Source: Facklamia sp050409585 (GTDB lineage Bacteria > Bacillota > Bacilli > Lactobacillales > Aerococcaceae). From it: a stretch of 64,000 nucleotides of DNA. Positions 1 through 9,948 of the stretch are shown here, one piece after another. The DNA lies in contig NZ_JBNUPE010000002.1 of NCBI RefSeq assembly GCF_050409585.1, positions 131,169 to 195,168 on the forward strand. The letters run 5' to 3'. The notes below the pieces were generated by a model. That model worked only from the letters and a program-made list of their open reading frames with translations, had not been told where the DNA came from and ran no database searches. Position numbers and translations under genes: made by a program. Numbering within the stretch: the stretch's first letter is position 1; every line of letters starts with the position of its first letter.

Positions 1-1
1 T

Positions 2-679
2 CACTTTGATGCAGAAGGTTTTGCGACAGACTTTGCTTATACCATGGATGGCGGACCGGTTGGCGAGTTAGAATATGAATCCTTTAACGCGGCTCAAGCA
101 GTATTGAAAATTCGTGGTAAAAATATACACCCAGGAACTGCTAAAGGCAAAATGATTAATGCCACAACCATTATGAATCTCTTCATGTCTGATCTTCCAC
201 AAGCAGAAGTACCAGAGCAAACTTCTGGCCGCGAAGGTTTCTATCATGTCTTAAGTGTAGAAGGGACGGTCGATGAAGCAGAATTAGTGCTAATTATTCG
301 TGACTTCAACCGTGATCTTTTTGAAAAGCGTAAAGCCAAGGTGGAAGAAATCGTTGCTAACATCAACAAAGAATATGCTGAACCACCTATCACTTTGGAA
401 ATGAAAGACCAATATTACAACATGGCTGAAATCATTGAAAAGGATATGACACCGGTTGACCTAGCCCAAGCAGCCATGGAAGCTTTAGATATTCCTGTTA
501 ACATTGTGCCTATCCGTGGTGGAACCGACGGTTCGAAGATTTCCTTCATGGGGATTCCAACCCCAAATATCTTTGCCGGTGGCGAAAACATGCACGGACG
601 CTTTGAATTCGTGGCAGTTGAATCCATGGTTAAGGCGACAGAAGTAATTATCAAAATTGCGGAATTAAATGCCCAATAA
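2..679 (+). CDS. pepT: Peptidase T (tripeptide aminopeptidase), 3' part
   Basis: This is the C-terminal portion of a cytoplasmic zinc aminopeptidase of family M20B, which releases the N-terminal residue from tripeptides. The reading frame is already open at base 2, so the gene begins outside the window. The fragment starts in the conserved stretch around DGGPVGELEYE, passes through the dimerisation (lid) domain with NIHPGTAKGKM, and ends with IRGGTDGS and GGENMHGRFEF, the latter bearing a metal-ligand histidine. Each of these blocks is typical of PepT. The stop at 677-679 is followed by a terminator. Identification is firm; only length and start are unknown. Confidence 0.93.
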   Translation, partial: HFDAEGFATDFAYTMDGGPVGELEYESFNAAQAVLKIRGKNIHPGTAKGKMINATTIMNLFMSDLPQAEVPEQTSGREGFYHVLSVEGTVDEAELVLIIRDFNRDLFEKRKAKVEEIVANINKEYAEPPITLEMKDQYYNMAEIIEKDMTPVDLAQAAMEALDIPVNIVPIRGGTDGSKISFMGIPTPNIFAGGENMHGRFEFVAVESMVKATEVIIKIAELNAQ

Positions 680-700
680 GCAAAAGTTAAATAATAATTA

Positions 701-731
701 CAGGCTGGAGCAGGGATCCAGCCTGTTCTTC
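701..731 (+). terminator. Rho-independent terminator after pepT
   Basis: A perfect 9-bp stem (CAGGCTGGA at 701-709 with TCCAGCCTG at 717-725) and a 7-nt loop are followed by TTCTT. It lies 21 bp after the pepT stop and ahead of the rexB ribosome binding site. Confidence 0.8.
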
Positions 732-751
732 TACCCAAAGGAGGAGATAGC

Positions 752-3700
752 GTGACGATTCAATTTGTTACCGGCGACTTGAGTCAAAATAAAAAAAGCC
801 TTCTTATTCAAGCCATCATGGACCAATTGAAAGAAACACCTGACTTAAAAGTCTATTATATCGTGCCAGAACACTTGAAATTTGAAATGGAAAAGTTTGT
901 CTTAGAAGAAATCCGTGACCATCAAGTGGACCAAGCCAGCTCTATTTTTAATTTGCAGGTGGCTTCTTTTTCACGCTTAAACTGGTTCTTGATTAAAGAT
1001 CAAAAGCCCAGTCATGAGATTAGTGACTTAGGTCTGTCGATGATTGTACGGCAAGTCTTAAGCCAATACCGGGAAAACTTAGTGGTTTACCAAAAGCAGG
1101 CTCACTATCAAGGTTTTATCGAAGACTTAGTCGTTCTTTTTAAAGAATTTATCGAAGGCAATATTCAAGTGGAAGATTTGCAAGTTGAGCCAGCGCAAGA
1201 TTTTACTTGGATGGATTTGGAAATAGAAAAGCAAAAAGAATTACAAATGCTTTATCAAGCCTTTCTAAAGGCACTGAGTGATTTTCGGATTGATAATTTT
1301 GCCAAGCAGGAAGACTTGATGGACTATATCAACCATCAAAATTTAAATAAGTATCTCTTTGTAATGGACCACTACTATTACTTTAATAGCCAGGAAATGC
1401 AATTACTTTTAAGTTTGGCTAAGCATGCTTGTAAAGTTAAGATTGTCTTACCCATCAAGAGCGCTGAATTAAGGGCTAATCAAGCCTTGATGACTACCGC
1501 CTTACCTTATGCAACCTACTACCGCATTCGCAGTTTAGCTCAGCAGATGGGACTAGCGATTGAACCAGATTGGGAAATTAAAGACCAGGCTTTTAACTAC
1601 CAAGATTCGATTTTGAGCTTAGCGCAAGCCTTTAAAGCCCAACAAGACTTACTGCCATCAGCTACCCACCAAAGAGCTGATAGGGACTTTAACAGCCATC
1701 GCTTTTTACAATTTGATTCCATCCAGAGTGAATTACGGTATGTCTCCAACCGCATTCATTATCTGGTTACAAAAAAAGGCTACCGTTATAAAGACATTCA
1801 AGTCTACACCCGAGATTTAGAAGCCTATCAATCCATGATTGCTCCGATTCTAGCGGCCAATCAAATTCCTTATTTCTTTGACCATGCTAAGGCTATGACC
1901 GACCATCCACTTTTTACCCTTATCCAGCATCTCATTCGCCTGGACCGCTATAACTGGCGACTGATTGATATTTTAGAAGTTTTAAAATCTCCTTTGGTAA
2001 GGCTGGGGCAGTTTCATTCGGCTTTTGCTGAATTAGCTGACCAAGACTTAGAGCGCTTGGTCTATTCCTTTGAGAATTATTTAATAGCCTATCAGTATGA
2101 GGGTTATCGCTTTGCTAATCTATCCTATGACTGGCTCTTTATGACGGAAGATGTTTTTTTTCATTCAGCTGAAGGACAGGTCTATGATTTTACACTGGCT
2201 GAGGCTTTTAGCTGGATTAGGACCTATCTGGTTGAACACTTTGGATTTAATAAAAAAGCCCTAAAAAGCAGCAAAGGCCAGAATGGATTAGCCGCTAGCT
2301 TCTATCAAAAATTAGAAGCAATCGGCATCAGGCAAGCTCTTATGGATTTAAGGGACCGAGCACTTCAAAAGGGTCAGATTGAACAATCGCGCCAAGATGA
2401 ACAAGTTTGGCAGGTATTGGTCAATAGTCTCGATGAATACCACCAAATCTATGGACAAGCAGATTTAGACCTAGCCACCTTCTTTGAAATCCTAGAAGCT
2501 GGTCTTTCAGCAGCGACCTATCATATCATTCCACCTACTTTGGACCAAGTGATGATTTCAAATATTGTGTCCCCTCAAGTTCAACCTTGTAAAATTGCCT
2601 TTGTGATTGGTATGGATCAAAAAGCCTTGCCAGCTAAACAGGCTAGGGATAGTTTGTTGACCCCCAGTCATCGCCAAGCTATCAATCAAGAACTTTTAGC
2701 CCATCAATATTTATCCGATCAGGAACATCAAGGGTATCAAATGGAATACTTATTAGCTTATCAAGTCTTACTGTTAGCGACGGATCAATTGATTATTTCC
2801 TATGCCATTCATCAAGGCGACCAAGTCCGTAACTTTTCACCATGGTTGCAACAAGCGGCAGACATCGCCAATCTTAAACTGATTCACCAAGCTGACTATA
2901 GTAGGGATCTAACTTTAGAAACGCCTTTAAGACTAGCCGATTTTGGACGGTATGCCAGTAACAAGGCCCCTATTTTATATCAAATCCATCAAGACTTTAT
3001 GCAGGGTAAAAGCCCTCAGCCCGCTTTCTTAGAATTATTAAAGTTGATGGTAGATTATGAAAGGCAAAACAAAGCAAGCCTTAAAGCAAGTGGCATCGTC
3101 GACTTAATTATTCAAACCTTTTATTTTAATGACCTACCGGATAAGATTGATAGCGATTTAGCCTTAGCACTCTTCGGTCGCAACTTATCACTATCGGTGT
3201 CTCGGATTGAACAATTTTTTGCTGACCCTTATTCCCACTTTTTACGCTATGGATTACGATTGAAGGAAAGAGAACGTTTTGAACTGGATGCTGCGCTTTC
3301 AGGTGACTACTTCCACCAGGCCTTAGACCAGTTCAATCAATTGGTACAAGCCCAAGGGAAATCTTTAGCTGACTTGTCAGAAGAAGAAGTTAAGGACTTA
3401 TTAGGTGGAGTGATTGACGCTTTAAACCAAGATCCTAATTACCAAGTGCTCAGCAAACATCCGCGGATGCAGGCGATTCATCATCTATTAAATCAACGCC
3501 TGTTTTATTTTGTCCAATTAATGCAAGAACAAAACAATTTGACTCATTACCAACCCTTAGCCTCAGAATTAGTCTTTGGCACAGGGGGCAATAGTCAAGT
3601 GGCTGGCTTTGAATACCCATTGGCTGCGGGAGGATTGCTAAGCATAAGAGGGAAGATCGACCGTTTAGATCGTATTCAAAAAGGTCAGCAGAAACTGTTA

Positions 3701-4354
3701 CAAGTGGTCGATTATAAGTCAGGTAAAAAAGACTTTGACTTAGTGGATGCTTATTATGGCTTAGACTTACAATTATTAACTTATTTAGCAGTAGCTTTGA
3801 AAAATTTTCCTGATTACCAGCCTCTGGGTGCTTTTTACCAGCATCTTTTACCAAGTTTTTATAAAGCGGACAAACATTATGCCCAAGGAGAAGTTGATCA
3901 ACAGACTAAGACGCTTTTAAGTCAACGAACATTGAGAGGGTTTGTAACCATTGAGGCGGATGACTTACAAATAGTTGAATCCTTTGATCACCAAGCTAGT
4001 AAAAGTCGCATTTATCCGGTGACTTATACCAAGACGGGCTATCATGCTAGAAGTCCTTTCTTTACTAAAGAAAAAGTCGATTTACTCTTAGATTATACGC
4101 ATTATCAATTCCAACAAGCAGCTGAGGCTATTCAAAGTGGTGATATTGCCTTAGCTCCTTTTTACGAAAATCCTTATACCCTCTCCTTAAATGCTCAATA
4201 CCGAGTGATTACAGGCTTCGATGGAACACAATCCTTCCACCGTTACCGCCATAAACAAGTCAATAAAAAAGAAGTTTTGGCTCATATGAAGGAAAAATTA
4301 CTTAACAAAGCAGCAAGCGAAGGAGGCGATCATCATAGAAACCCTACCGATTAA
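752..4354 (+). CDS. rexB: ATP-dependent nuclease subunit B (RexB/AddB)
   Basis: RexB is the non-helicase subunit of the AddAB-type helicase-nuclease that resects double-strand breaks for RecA loading. The 1200-residue protein has no N-terminal Walker A motif, as in streptococcal and lactococcal RexB rather than Bacillus AddB. The C-terminal nuclease domain is visible: GKIDRLDRI near residue 968 and VVDYKSGKKDF near 986 supply the Asp and Asp-Tyr-Lys catalytic motif, followed by the QLLTY helix. The cysteines that hold an Fe-S cluster in Bacillus AddB are absent around SRIEQFFADPYSHF. The start is GTG at 752 after AAAGGAGG (737-744). The gene overlaps the start of rexA, so the two are translationally coupled. 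Confidence 0.95.
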   Translation: MTIQFVTGDLSQNKKSLLIQAIMDQLKETPDLKVYYIVPEHLKFEMEKFVLEEIRDHQVDQASSIFNLQVASFSRLNWFLIKDQKPSHEISDLGLSMIVRQVLSQYRENLVVYQKQAHYQGFIEDLVVLFKEFIEGNIQVEDLQVEPAQDFTWMDLEIEKQKELQMLYQAFLKALSDFRIDNFAKQEDLMDYINHQNLNKYLFVMDHYYYFNSQEMQLLLSLAKHACKVKIVLPIKSAELRANQALMTTALPYATYYRIRSLAQQMGLAIEPDWEIKDQAFNYQDSILSLAQAFKAQQDLLPSATHQRADRDFNSHRFLQFDSIQSELRYVSNRIHYLVTKKGYRYKDIQVYTRDLEAYQSMIAPILAANQIPYFFDHAKAMTDHPLFTLIQHLIRLDRYNWRLIDILEVLKSPLVRLGQFHSAFAELADQDLERLVYSFENYLIAYQYEGYRFANLSYDWLFMTEDVFFHSAEGQVYDFTLAEAFSWIRTYLVEHFGFNKKALKSSKGQNGLAASFYQKLEAIGIRQALMDLRDRALQKGQIEQSRQDEQVWQVLVNSLDEYHQIYGQADLDLATFFEILEAGLSAATYHIIPPTLDQVMISNIVSPQVQPCKIAFVIGMDQKALPAKQARDSLLTPSHRQAINQELLAHQYLSDQEHQGYQMEYLLAYQVLLLATDQLIISYAIHQGDQVRNFSPWLQQAADIANLKLIHQADYSRDLTLETPLRLADFGRYASNKAPILYQIHQDFMQGKSPQPAFLELLKLMVDYERQNKASLKASGIVDLIIQTFYFNDLPDKIDSDLALALFGRNLSLSVSRIEQFFADPYSHFLRYGLRLKERERFELDAALSGDYFHQALDQFNQLVQAQGKSLADLSEEEVKDLLGGVIDALNQDPNYQVLSKHPRMQAIHHLLNQRLFYFVQLMQEQNNLTHYQPLASELVFGTGGNSQVAGFEYPLAAGGLLSIRGKIDRLDRIQKGQQKLLQVVDYKSGKKDFDLVDAYYGLDLQLLTYLAVALKNFPDYQPLGAFYQHLLPSFYKADKHYAQGEVDQQTKTLLSQRTLRGFVTIEADDLQIVESFDHQASKSRIYPVTYTKTGYHARSPFFTKEKVDLLLDYTHYQFQQAAEAIQSGDIALAPFYENPYTLSLNAQYRVITGFDGTQSFHRYRHKQVNKKEVLAHMKEKLLNKAASEGGDHHRNPTD

Positions 4355-7300
4355 ACCGGATAATAGTAAATTTAACAACGAACAATGGCAGGCTATTCAT
4401 CAAAGGGGAAATAATATCTTAGTCGCTGCGTCAGCGGGTTCAGGTAAGACCACGGTCTTAATCGAACGGATTATGAATCATCTACTGACACGTTATGCCG
4501 AATTGAAAGAAGTCTTAGTCGTGACCTTTACTGAGTCTGCGGCCAATGAGATGAAAGAACGAATGGAGAAACGGTTAAAATCAGCGGTGAACCAATCGCT
4601 AGACGGGGAAGAAAAGCGATACTTGCTTAGTCAAATTAATCAGCTGCCTAGTGCCCACATCCAAACACTTCATTCATTTTGTTTATTTGTGATTCAAAAC
4701 TTCTTCTATCTGGAAGCTATTAATCCAGCCTTCAACCTCTTAAGTGATGAAAGTCAAAAGCAAGTCATGGTGGAAGAAGTCTGGGACAAGCTTATTGATC
4801 AAATTAGTCAAGCCGATTCTCAACTGGCAGTCACACAAGCCGATTATCAAGACCTATTAATTCGTTTAACCAGTGGTCGTGATGATCAAGCCTTGCGTTC
4901 AATTGTTTTAGATATTTATGAGTTTGCCCGCGCCAATCCGGAACCCTTAATCTGGTTGGACCAAATGGTGGCTGAGACCGATGGTTTGGAAAGCTTTTGG
5001 AAGAGTGAACTCTATCAAGAAAGTCTAAAAATCCAACTTCAAGCACAGTTAAAGCTTGCTGATCGTTCTTATCAAGATGGCTTGAGTCTCTTAGCTTCTT
5101 GTTCAAGGCCGACGCTAGATAAGTTTGAACCAGTATTATCTGCAGAAGGCCAGCGCGTGGTCGAACTAACAGAAGCTTTCTTACAAAACGATATGGCCCA
5201 CTTTAGTCAACTTTTAGATAACCTAAGCTTTAGCCGCTGGCCGAGTTCAAGAGGAAAAGCCCATGAAGAAGACTTAGAAACACTGCAAATAATTAAGCAA
5301 TACCGTCAGGCTAGTAAGGATACTTTAGTTAAGATTCAGTCTTACTTTCCTTATCCTTACCAAACTATGCAGGAAGTCGAAGCGGCGATTCAACCCTACT
5401 TAAGAAAATTAAGCGATCTAAGTAAATTATTTTACCAAGCCATGCAAGACTATAAATTTCAAGAAGGGTGGATTGATTATTCAGATCTTGAGCACTTAAC
5501 TTTGCAGATTTTAGCGCCTTATAATGCTCAATTAGGTAAACGTAAGCCATCGGTGGCAGCTGAATATTTTCAAGCCCTCTTTGAAGAAGTCTTAGTGGAT
5601 GAGTATCAAGACATTAACGAAATCCAAGCAGCCATCTTATCCTACTTATCACGTGAAAGGGTGGAAGCGACCAAAGGCAATCTCTTTATGGTAGGAGATG
5701 TCAAACAGTCTATCTATGGCTTTCGGATGGCAGAACCATCCCTATTCCTCCAAAAATACCGTACTTACCAAACCAGTGACCAAGGTCACTTGATTATCTT
5801 GGATAAGAATTACCGCTCAAGGGACCAAGTCCTAAACTTTACCAATTATCTGTTTGAACGCTTGATGGATGAATCCTTTGGAGAAATGACCTATGGTAAA
5901 AATGAGCGTTTGATGACCGGCAACCAGGACTTCACAGTTGCAAAGGAAATAGACCACTATGCCATTGAATTGCTCTTACATAGCAAGGAACGCTCAGACG
6001 AAGAAGATCAAATGCAAGCAGATCGTCCTGATTTATTAATAGACAAGGGAATTGATTACCAAGCCCATCTAATTGCTCAAGATATACAAGCCAAGTTGCG
6101 CGCAGGCTATCAAATCTATGATAAAGAATTGGGTAAGGATCGTTTGATGACCTTTAAGGATATTGTGGTGCTAAGTTCTACCAAATCCAGCTTTGCCAAT
6201 TTGCAGGCAGCCTTCAGCCATTACCAGCTACCTTTTACTTCACAAGCCATTGAGACTTATTTCCAGCGACAAGAGATTCAGTTAATTTTAGCCCTCTTAA
6301 AATTAATCGATAATCCCATGCAGGATATTCCTCTGGTCGCTATTCTCAAGTCTTTCTTTGTAGGCTTGAGTGACAATGACTTAGCCTTGATTCGGGTTAA
6401 TCATCCACAAGCTTCCTTCTATCAAGCGGTAGAAGGCTTATTGAGTCAAGCATTTGAAAAGGATCAGCCATTATTAGCCATACAAAAGAAAGTGCAAAAC
6501 TTTTTTACCCAACTTGCAAAATGGCGTGACTTTGCTGGCCACCAGGCTATTGATGAAGTCATCTGGCAAATCTATCTAGACACTTCCTTCTTAGACTATG
6601 TGGTGGGCTTAGATATGGGGCGCCAACGTCAGCTTAATCTTCATGCCTTTTATCAAAAAGCTCAAACCATTAATCAAGGTTTAGGAGGCAGTTTAGCAAG
6701 TTTTATCCACTATATTGAGACTCTTTTAGAACAAGACAAAGACTTGGCAGAACCCCTACAATTAGACAAGGATCAAAATATGGTGCGGGCTATGACCATT
6801 CATGCTTCTAAGGGGAGTGAGTTCCCGGTTGTCTATTTAATTAACAGTAATCACCGCTTTAATTTAATGGATAGCCAAAAAGCTATTGTGGCGACCAAGC
6901 ATTATGGAGTGGGTATGAACCACTACCAAACGGATGACTTTGTCTATTATCAATCCATCAGTAAAACCTCGCGACAAATGCTTCTAGATCAAGCAGCAAA
7001 AGCCGAAGAATTAAGGGTACTCTATGTAGCTTTGACGCGAACCGAGCAGAAATTAATGATAGTGGGTTCGATTGAGAGTAGGGAAAAATGGCAAGAAAAG
7101 GGCGACCATTATCAAATGATGACTGACCCTGACAGCTTGCAAGTGGCCCTAGAACTCAGATCACAAGCTAATAGTTTCTTGGATTGGATTCATCAGGCGA
7201 CTTCCCTCGCTCAAAGAAACCATCAATCACTCGCCACAATTACTGCTCAAGACTTTATCACACGTATCTATACTGAAGACCAAATTCAAGCCAATGTACC

Positions 7301-8255
7301 TAGCGTGACGGCTAGCCATCCAATAGCCAGCCCGCCGGCCTGGTTGAAGGCGCTACAAAAGGGCGAAGCTTTCGATCAACCCAAGCACAAGCATGAGAGG
7401 ATCAACCAGCTTGAAGAATTGCTAACTGCTCAATACCCTTATCAATTAGCCAGTCAGACAGCTGCCTATCAATCTGTTTCGGAATTAAAACGTTTGTTCG
7501 AAGAACCACCGCATCCAGCTCTTTCTTTTTATACAGACCGGCGGAAGGAATCTATGCATGAGCTAGATGCATCCATTGATATAGATCAAGGGATTCAAGG
7601 GATTCGCTATACGCAAGATACCTTTGAAGCCCCAAGCTTTATGCAGTCCAAAACGCTAGATGCAGCTCGGATAGGAACTTTGAACCACTATCTGATGGAG
7701 CAGGTGGACTTTGGTCCCTTTAAATTAGCTGACCCAGCCGATTATAACCAGATCTTACAAGACCAGATCCAATCGATGATCGAGCGAGGTTTGATGGAAG
7801 CAGAAGATCGGCCACATCTGTACCTGGAAACAATTCTTAACTTCCTCCGAAGTCCGATCGGCCAACAAATGATAGAAAACAGCGATCAACTTAAACGGGA
7901 ACAAGCTTTTTCTTACCTGGTACCGGCTAAGGACTTGTTCGCCAATCTGACTGAGAGCAAGCAAAGTATGCAGATGGAGCAAGATTCGATTCTGGTTCAC
8001 GGGGTAATTGATAGCTATTATGTAATACCTAATCAAGGTTTTGTCTTGATTGACTTCAAGACGGACCGCTACCGTCCGCATCTGAGTCAATCCAAACAAG
8101 AACAATTGGAAGGGTTAAAAGACAAGTATCGCTACCAGTTGAAACTTTACAAGGACGCCTTAGCTAGCCACCTTAAACTACCTAATATCGGTACTTATAT
8201 CGTGGCCTTAGGCTTCGACCAGGTGGTTGCGATGGATGAACAGATGAATCAGTAA
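4335..8255 (+). CDS. rexA: ATP-dependent helicase/nuclease subunit A (RexA/AddA)
   Basis: RexA is the UvrD-like helicase with a C-terminal nuclease and partners RexB. Walker A (AASAGSGKTT) is encoded at 4425-4454, motif II is LVDEYQDIN, and the nuclease motif GVIDSYY...LIDFKTDRY sits near the C-terminus. The first in-frame ATG (4473) lies after Walker A and would remove it. Between the previous in-frame stop (4287) and Walker A there is no ATG, GTG, TTG or CTG. I place the start at ATA 4335, 8 nt after AGGAGG (4321-4326); one base change would make it ATG, and the resulting N-terminus METLPIKPDNSKF resembles other RexA proteins. ATC at 4332 is the alternative. Predicted length is about 1306 residues, overlapping rexB by 20 bp. 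Confidence 0.93.
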   Translation: METLPIKPDNSKFNNEQWQAIHQRGNNILVAASAGSGKTTVLIERIMNHLLTRYAELKEVLVVTFTESAANEMKERMEKRLKSAVNQSLDGEEKRYLLSQINQLPSAHIQTLHSFCLFVIQNFFYLEAINPAFNLLSDESQKQVMVEEVWDKLIDQISQADSQLAVTQADYQDLLIRLTSGRDDQALRSIVLDIYEFARANPEPLIWLDQMVAETDGLESFWKSELYQESLKIQLQAQLKLADRSYQDGLSLLASCSRPTLDKFEPVLSAEGQRVVELTEAFLQNDMAHFSQLLDNLSFSRWPSSRGKAHEEDLETLQIIKQYRQASKDTLVKIQSYFPYPYQTMQEVEAAIQPYLRKLSDLSKLFYQAMQDYKFQEGWIDYSDLEHLTLQILAPYNAQLGKRKPSVAAEYFQALFEEVLVDEYQDINEIQAAILSYLSRERVEATKGNLFMVGDVKQSIYGFRMAEPSLFLQKYRTYQTSDQGHLIILDKNYRSRDQVLNFTNYLFERLMDESFGEMTYGKNERLMTGNQDFTVAKEIDHYAIELLLHSKERSDEEDQMQADRPDLLIDKGIDYQAHLIAQDIQAKLRAGYQIYDKELGKDRLMTFKDIVVLSSTKSSFANLQAAFSHYQLPFTSQAIETYFQRQEIQLILALLKLIDNPMQDIPLVAILKSFFVGLSDNDLALIRVNHPQASFYQAVEGLLSQAFEKDQPLLAIQKKVQNFFTQLAKWRDFAGHQAIDEVIWQIYLDTSFLDYVVGLDMGRQRQLNLHAFYQKAQTINQGLGGSLASFIHYIETLLEQDKDLAEPLQLDKDQNMVRAMTIHASKGSEFPVVYLINSNHRFNLMDSQKAIVATKHYGVGMNHYQTDDFVYYQSISKTSRQMLLDQAAKAEELRVLYVALTRTEQKLMIVGSIESREKWQEKGDHYQMMTDPDSLQVALELRSQANSFLDWIHQATSLAQRNHQSLATITAQDFITRIYTEDQIQANVPSVTASHPIASPPAWLKALQKGEAFDQPKHKHERINQLEELLTAQYPYQLASQTAAYQSVSELKRLFEEPPHPALSFYTDRRKESMHELDASIDIDQGIQGIRYTQDTFEAPSFMQSKTLDAARIGTLNHYLMEQVDFGPFKLADPADYNQILQDQIQSMIERGLMEAEDRPHLYLETILNFLRSPIGQQMIENSDQLKREQAFSYLVPAKDLFANLTESKQSMQMEQDSILVHGVIDSYYVIPNQGFVLIDFKTDRYRPHLSQSKQEQLEGLKDKYRYQLKLYKDALASHLKLPNIGTYIVALGFDQVVAMDEQMNQ

Positions 8256-8265
8256 TCGTTTTATT

Positions 8266-8324
8266 AAGCATTCGCAAAAGAAGCATGGGTCTTTTGACCT
8301 AGGCCTAAAGCGGATGCTTTTTTT
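8266..8324 (+). terminator. Terminator after rexA
   Basis: A 10-bp stem with one G-T pair (8266-8275 with 8310-8319) encloses a 34-nt loop and is followed by a run of T to 8324. It ends the rexBA operon. Confidence 0.8.
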
Positions 8325-8362
8325 CAGATGAATGCTCGCAAGGGATCGCTTGCTTTTAAAGG

Positions 8363-8390
8363 TTGTTTAGGGTAAGCTTTCCCTAAACAA
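8363..8390. repeat. Perfect 10-bp inverted repeat upstream of satD
   Basis: TTGTTTAGGG (8363-8372) pairs with CCCTAAACAA (8381-8390) over an 8-nt loop. There is no T tract on either side, so it is not an ordinary terminator. It could be an RNA hairpin in the satD leader or a protein binding site. Confidence 0.6.
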
Positions 8391-8405
8391 GGCAAGTTTA
8401 TTAAA

Positions 8406-8451
8406 TTTCCTTGAATGAGGAAAGAAATATCAATTACTTTCCTCAAGGAAA
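8406..8451. repeat. Second inverted repeat upstream of satD
   Basis: TTTCCTTGA-ATGA-GGAAAG (8406-8424) pairs with CTTTCCTCAAGGAAA (8437-8451); only the ATGA is unpaired on the left arm. It lies about 90 bp before the satD start. Function unknown; a leader hairpin or operator is possible. Confidence 0.6.
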
Positions 8452-8539
8452 GGGGAACCTAACCAGTTATGATCGTAAGTTTCTTCTAACAATGGTAAAA
8501 AATGAAGTAAGTAGGCAGTAGGCAGGAAGGAGGAGTTCG

Positions 8540-9202
8540 ATGGCTACGGATGTGGTTATTATCGGGGATTTTATTAAGTCTAAGCAAATCAAAGAACGTA
8601 AGGTATTCCAAAAGCAAGTGCAAGCCATATTCAAGCGCCTTAATCAGAAGTATCAAAAGCAGTTGCTTTCTCAATTGACCTTAACAGTTGGCGATGAGTT
8701 TCAAGTGATTATGAAGTTGGATTCAAACTGGCTGAACTTTTTAGATGACTTATATGTCACATTGCCCCATCCTTTTCGGCTGGGAATCGGTATCGGTGAG
8801 ATCACGACGGCCATCGATCCTGAACGAAGTATCGGAGCCGATGGTCCAGCCTTTTGGCGAGCGCGGGAGGCGATTGAAGCTGTCCACCGTAATCATTATG
8901 GTAACAAGTGCCACCTGGCGCTCAGGACCCAAGACGACTCGATTAATCAGATGGTCAATAGCCTGTTTCTCTTGAGTGAAACCTTGAAAAGCCAATGGAC
9001 CGACCTGCAACGGGAGACTTTCAAGTTGATGCTTGAAGAAGGGATCTACCAAGCGGAATTTGATCAGGCCCATTTTGCCCAAACGATTCAAATCAGTCAG
9101 AGCAGTCTGAGCAAGCGCTTATCACTGGGTAATATTAAGATCTACTTGAGGGGTCGAGAAACGATTGCAGAATTTTTGGAGGGGAATCATGAGTCCCTTT
9201 AA
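8540..9202 (+). CDS. satD: SatD family protein
   Basis: The 220-residue protein matches the SatD family, named after the Streptococcus mutans sat (acid tolerance) region; its biochemical role is not established. Landmarks are the N-terminal VVIIGDFIKSK, TVGDEFQV near residue 54, GIGIGEITT near 80 and GADGPAFWRAREA near 97, followed by a C-terminal helix-turn-helix-like segment (QISQSSLSKRL) near 186. ATG 8540 follows GGAAGGAGG at 8524-8532. The end overlaps the start of the broken satE by 14 bp, the usual satD-satE arrangement. The protein looks intact although its partner is not. Confidence 0.8.
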   Translation: MATDVVIIGDFIKSKQIKERKVFQKQVQAIFKRLNQKYQKQLLSQLTLTVGDEFQVIMKLDSNWLNFLDDLYVTLPHPFRLGIGIGEITTAIDPERSIGADGPAFWRAREAIEAVHRNHYGNKCHLALRTQDDSINQMVNSLFLLSETLKSQWTDLQRETFKLMLEEGIYQAEFDQAHFAQTIQISQSSLSKRLSLGNIKIYLRGRETIAEFLEGNHESL

Positions 9203-9916
9203 TCAATGGACAATCATGATTTTAATCCTGCACTTTTTAGGTGATTTTCAATTATAAAGTCCTCAATTAGCTGTAGACAAGCAGCCTAACAGGCAAGCCT
9301 TGGCAACTCATTTAGCGATTCATGGCCTTTTTTTCTTCTATCCCTTAATCCGGAGCTTATACTATCAAGTCTTTTGGCCGGCCTTTTATGCTTATCTGAT
9401 GCTTTGGATTAGTTACAGTCTGATCGACTGTATAAAGAGTGGCTTTGACAAGCTTCAGCCTTCTTATCGCTTATATACTTTCTTAATTGATCAAATCCTA
9501 CATATTGTCCTCATCATTCTGTTAGGCCAAGTGTTTTTTACTAACTCCTTAGGGTCTGTTTTCCCTGCGTTTTGAACCGTCAAATGCTGACGGGGTTATT
9601 AGCGATCCTTTTGGTCGGCAAGCTGGCTAATGTTTTATTTAAACTAGCCTTCAGTCCTTATCCTCAAAGTCAGGTCATTCAGCAAGAAGGTCTACAAGGG
9701 ACGGGCGCTTTAATCGGTCATTTGGAGCGGATTCTTTCCTTGATCTTTTTAGGCATGGGCCAGGTGAATGCGATTGGTTTAATTTATACGGCCAAATCCA
9801 TTGCGTGTTTCAAACGTTTAGAAGAAGACAAGGAGGTTGCGGAGTATTATTTGATGGGAAGCTTATACAGTATTCTGTATGCCCTGTGTGTCTATTTCTT
9901 AGTCTTAGCTAGTTAG
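9189..9916 (+). pseudogene. satE: satE-like DUF3307 membrane protein, disrupted
   Basis: This was a DUF3307 (SatE-type) membrane protein of about 240 residues. ATG 9189 gives MSPFNQW...HFLGDFQL, then TAA at 9255-9257 interrupts the conserved N-terminal motif, probably a former CAA. The frame continues through QALATHLAIHG and hydrophobic segments to a stop at 9573-9575. The family's C-terminal half (KLANVLFKL, GTGALIGHLERIL, AIGLIYTAKSIACFK, EYYLMGSLYS) continues in another frame from about 9572 to 9916, so a frameshift lies near the TTTT at 9570-9573. With one nonsense and one frameshift, full-length protein is not expected. The downstream frame could start at TTG 9572, but half a DUF3307 protein is unlikely to work. 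Confidence 0.8.
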
Positions 9917-9948
9917 CAGCTATTAAATGAAAAAAGGAGGCCCCAAAC

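Noticed and set aside
415..738. Antisense open frame over pepT
   Set aside because: It shadows a conserved coding region and has no ribosome binding site or family pattern.
3450..3854. Antisense open frame over rexB
   Set aside because: It lies opposite the conserved nuclease region of RexB and shows no independent coding signal.
4473..4475. ATG 4473 as the rexA start
   Set aside because: It would remove the Walker A motif needed for helicase activity.
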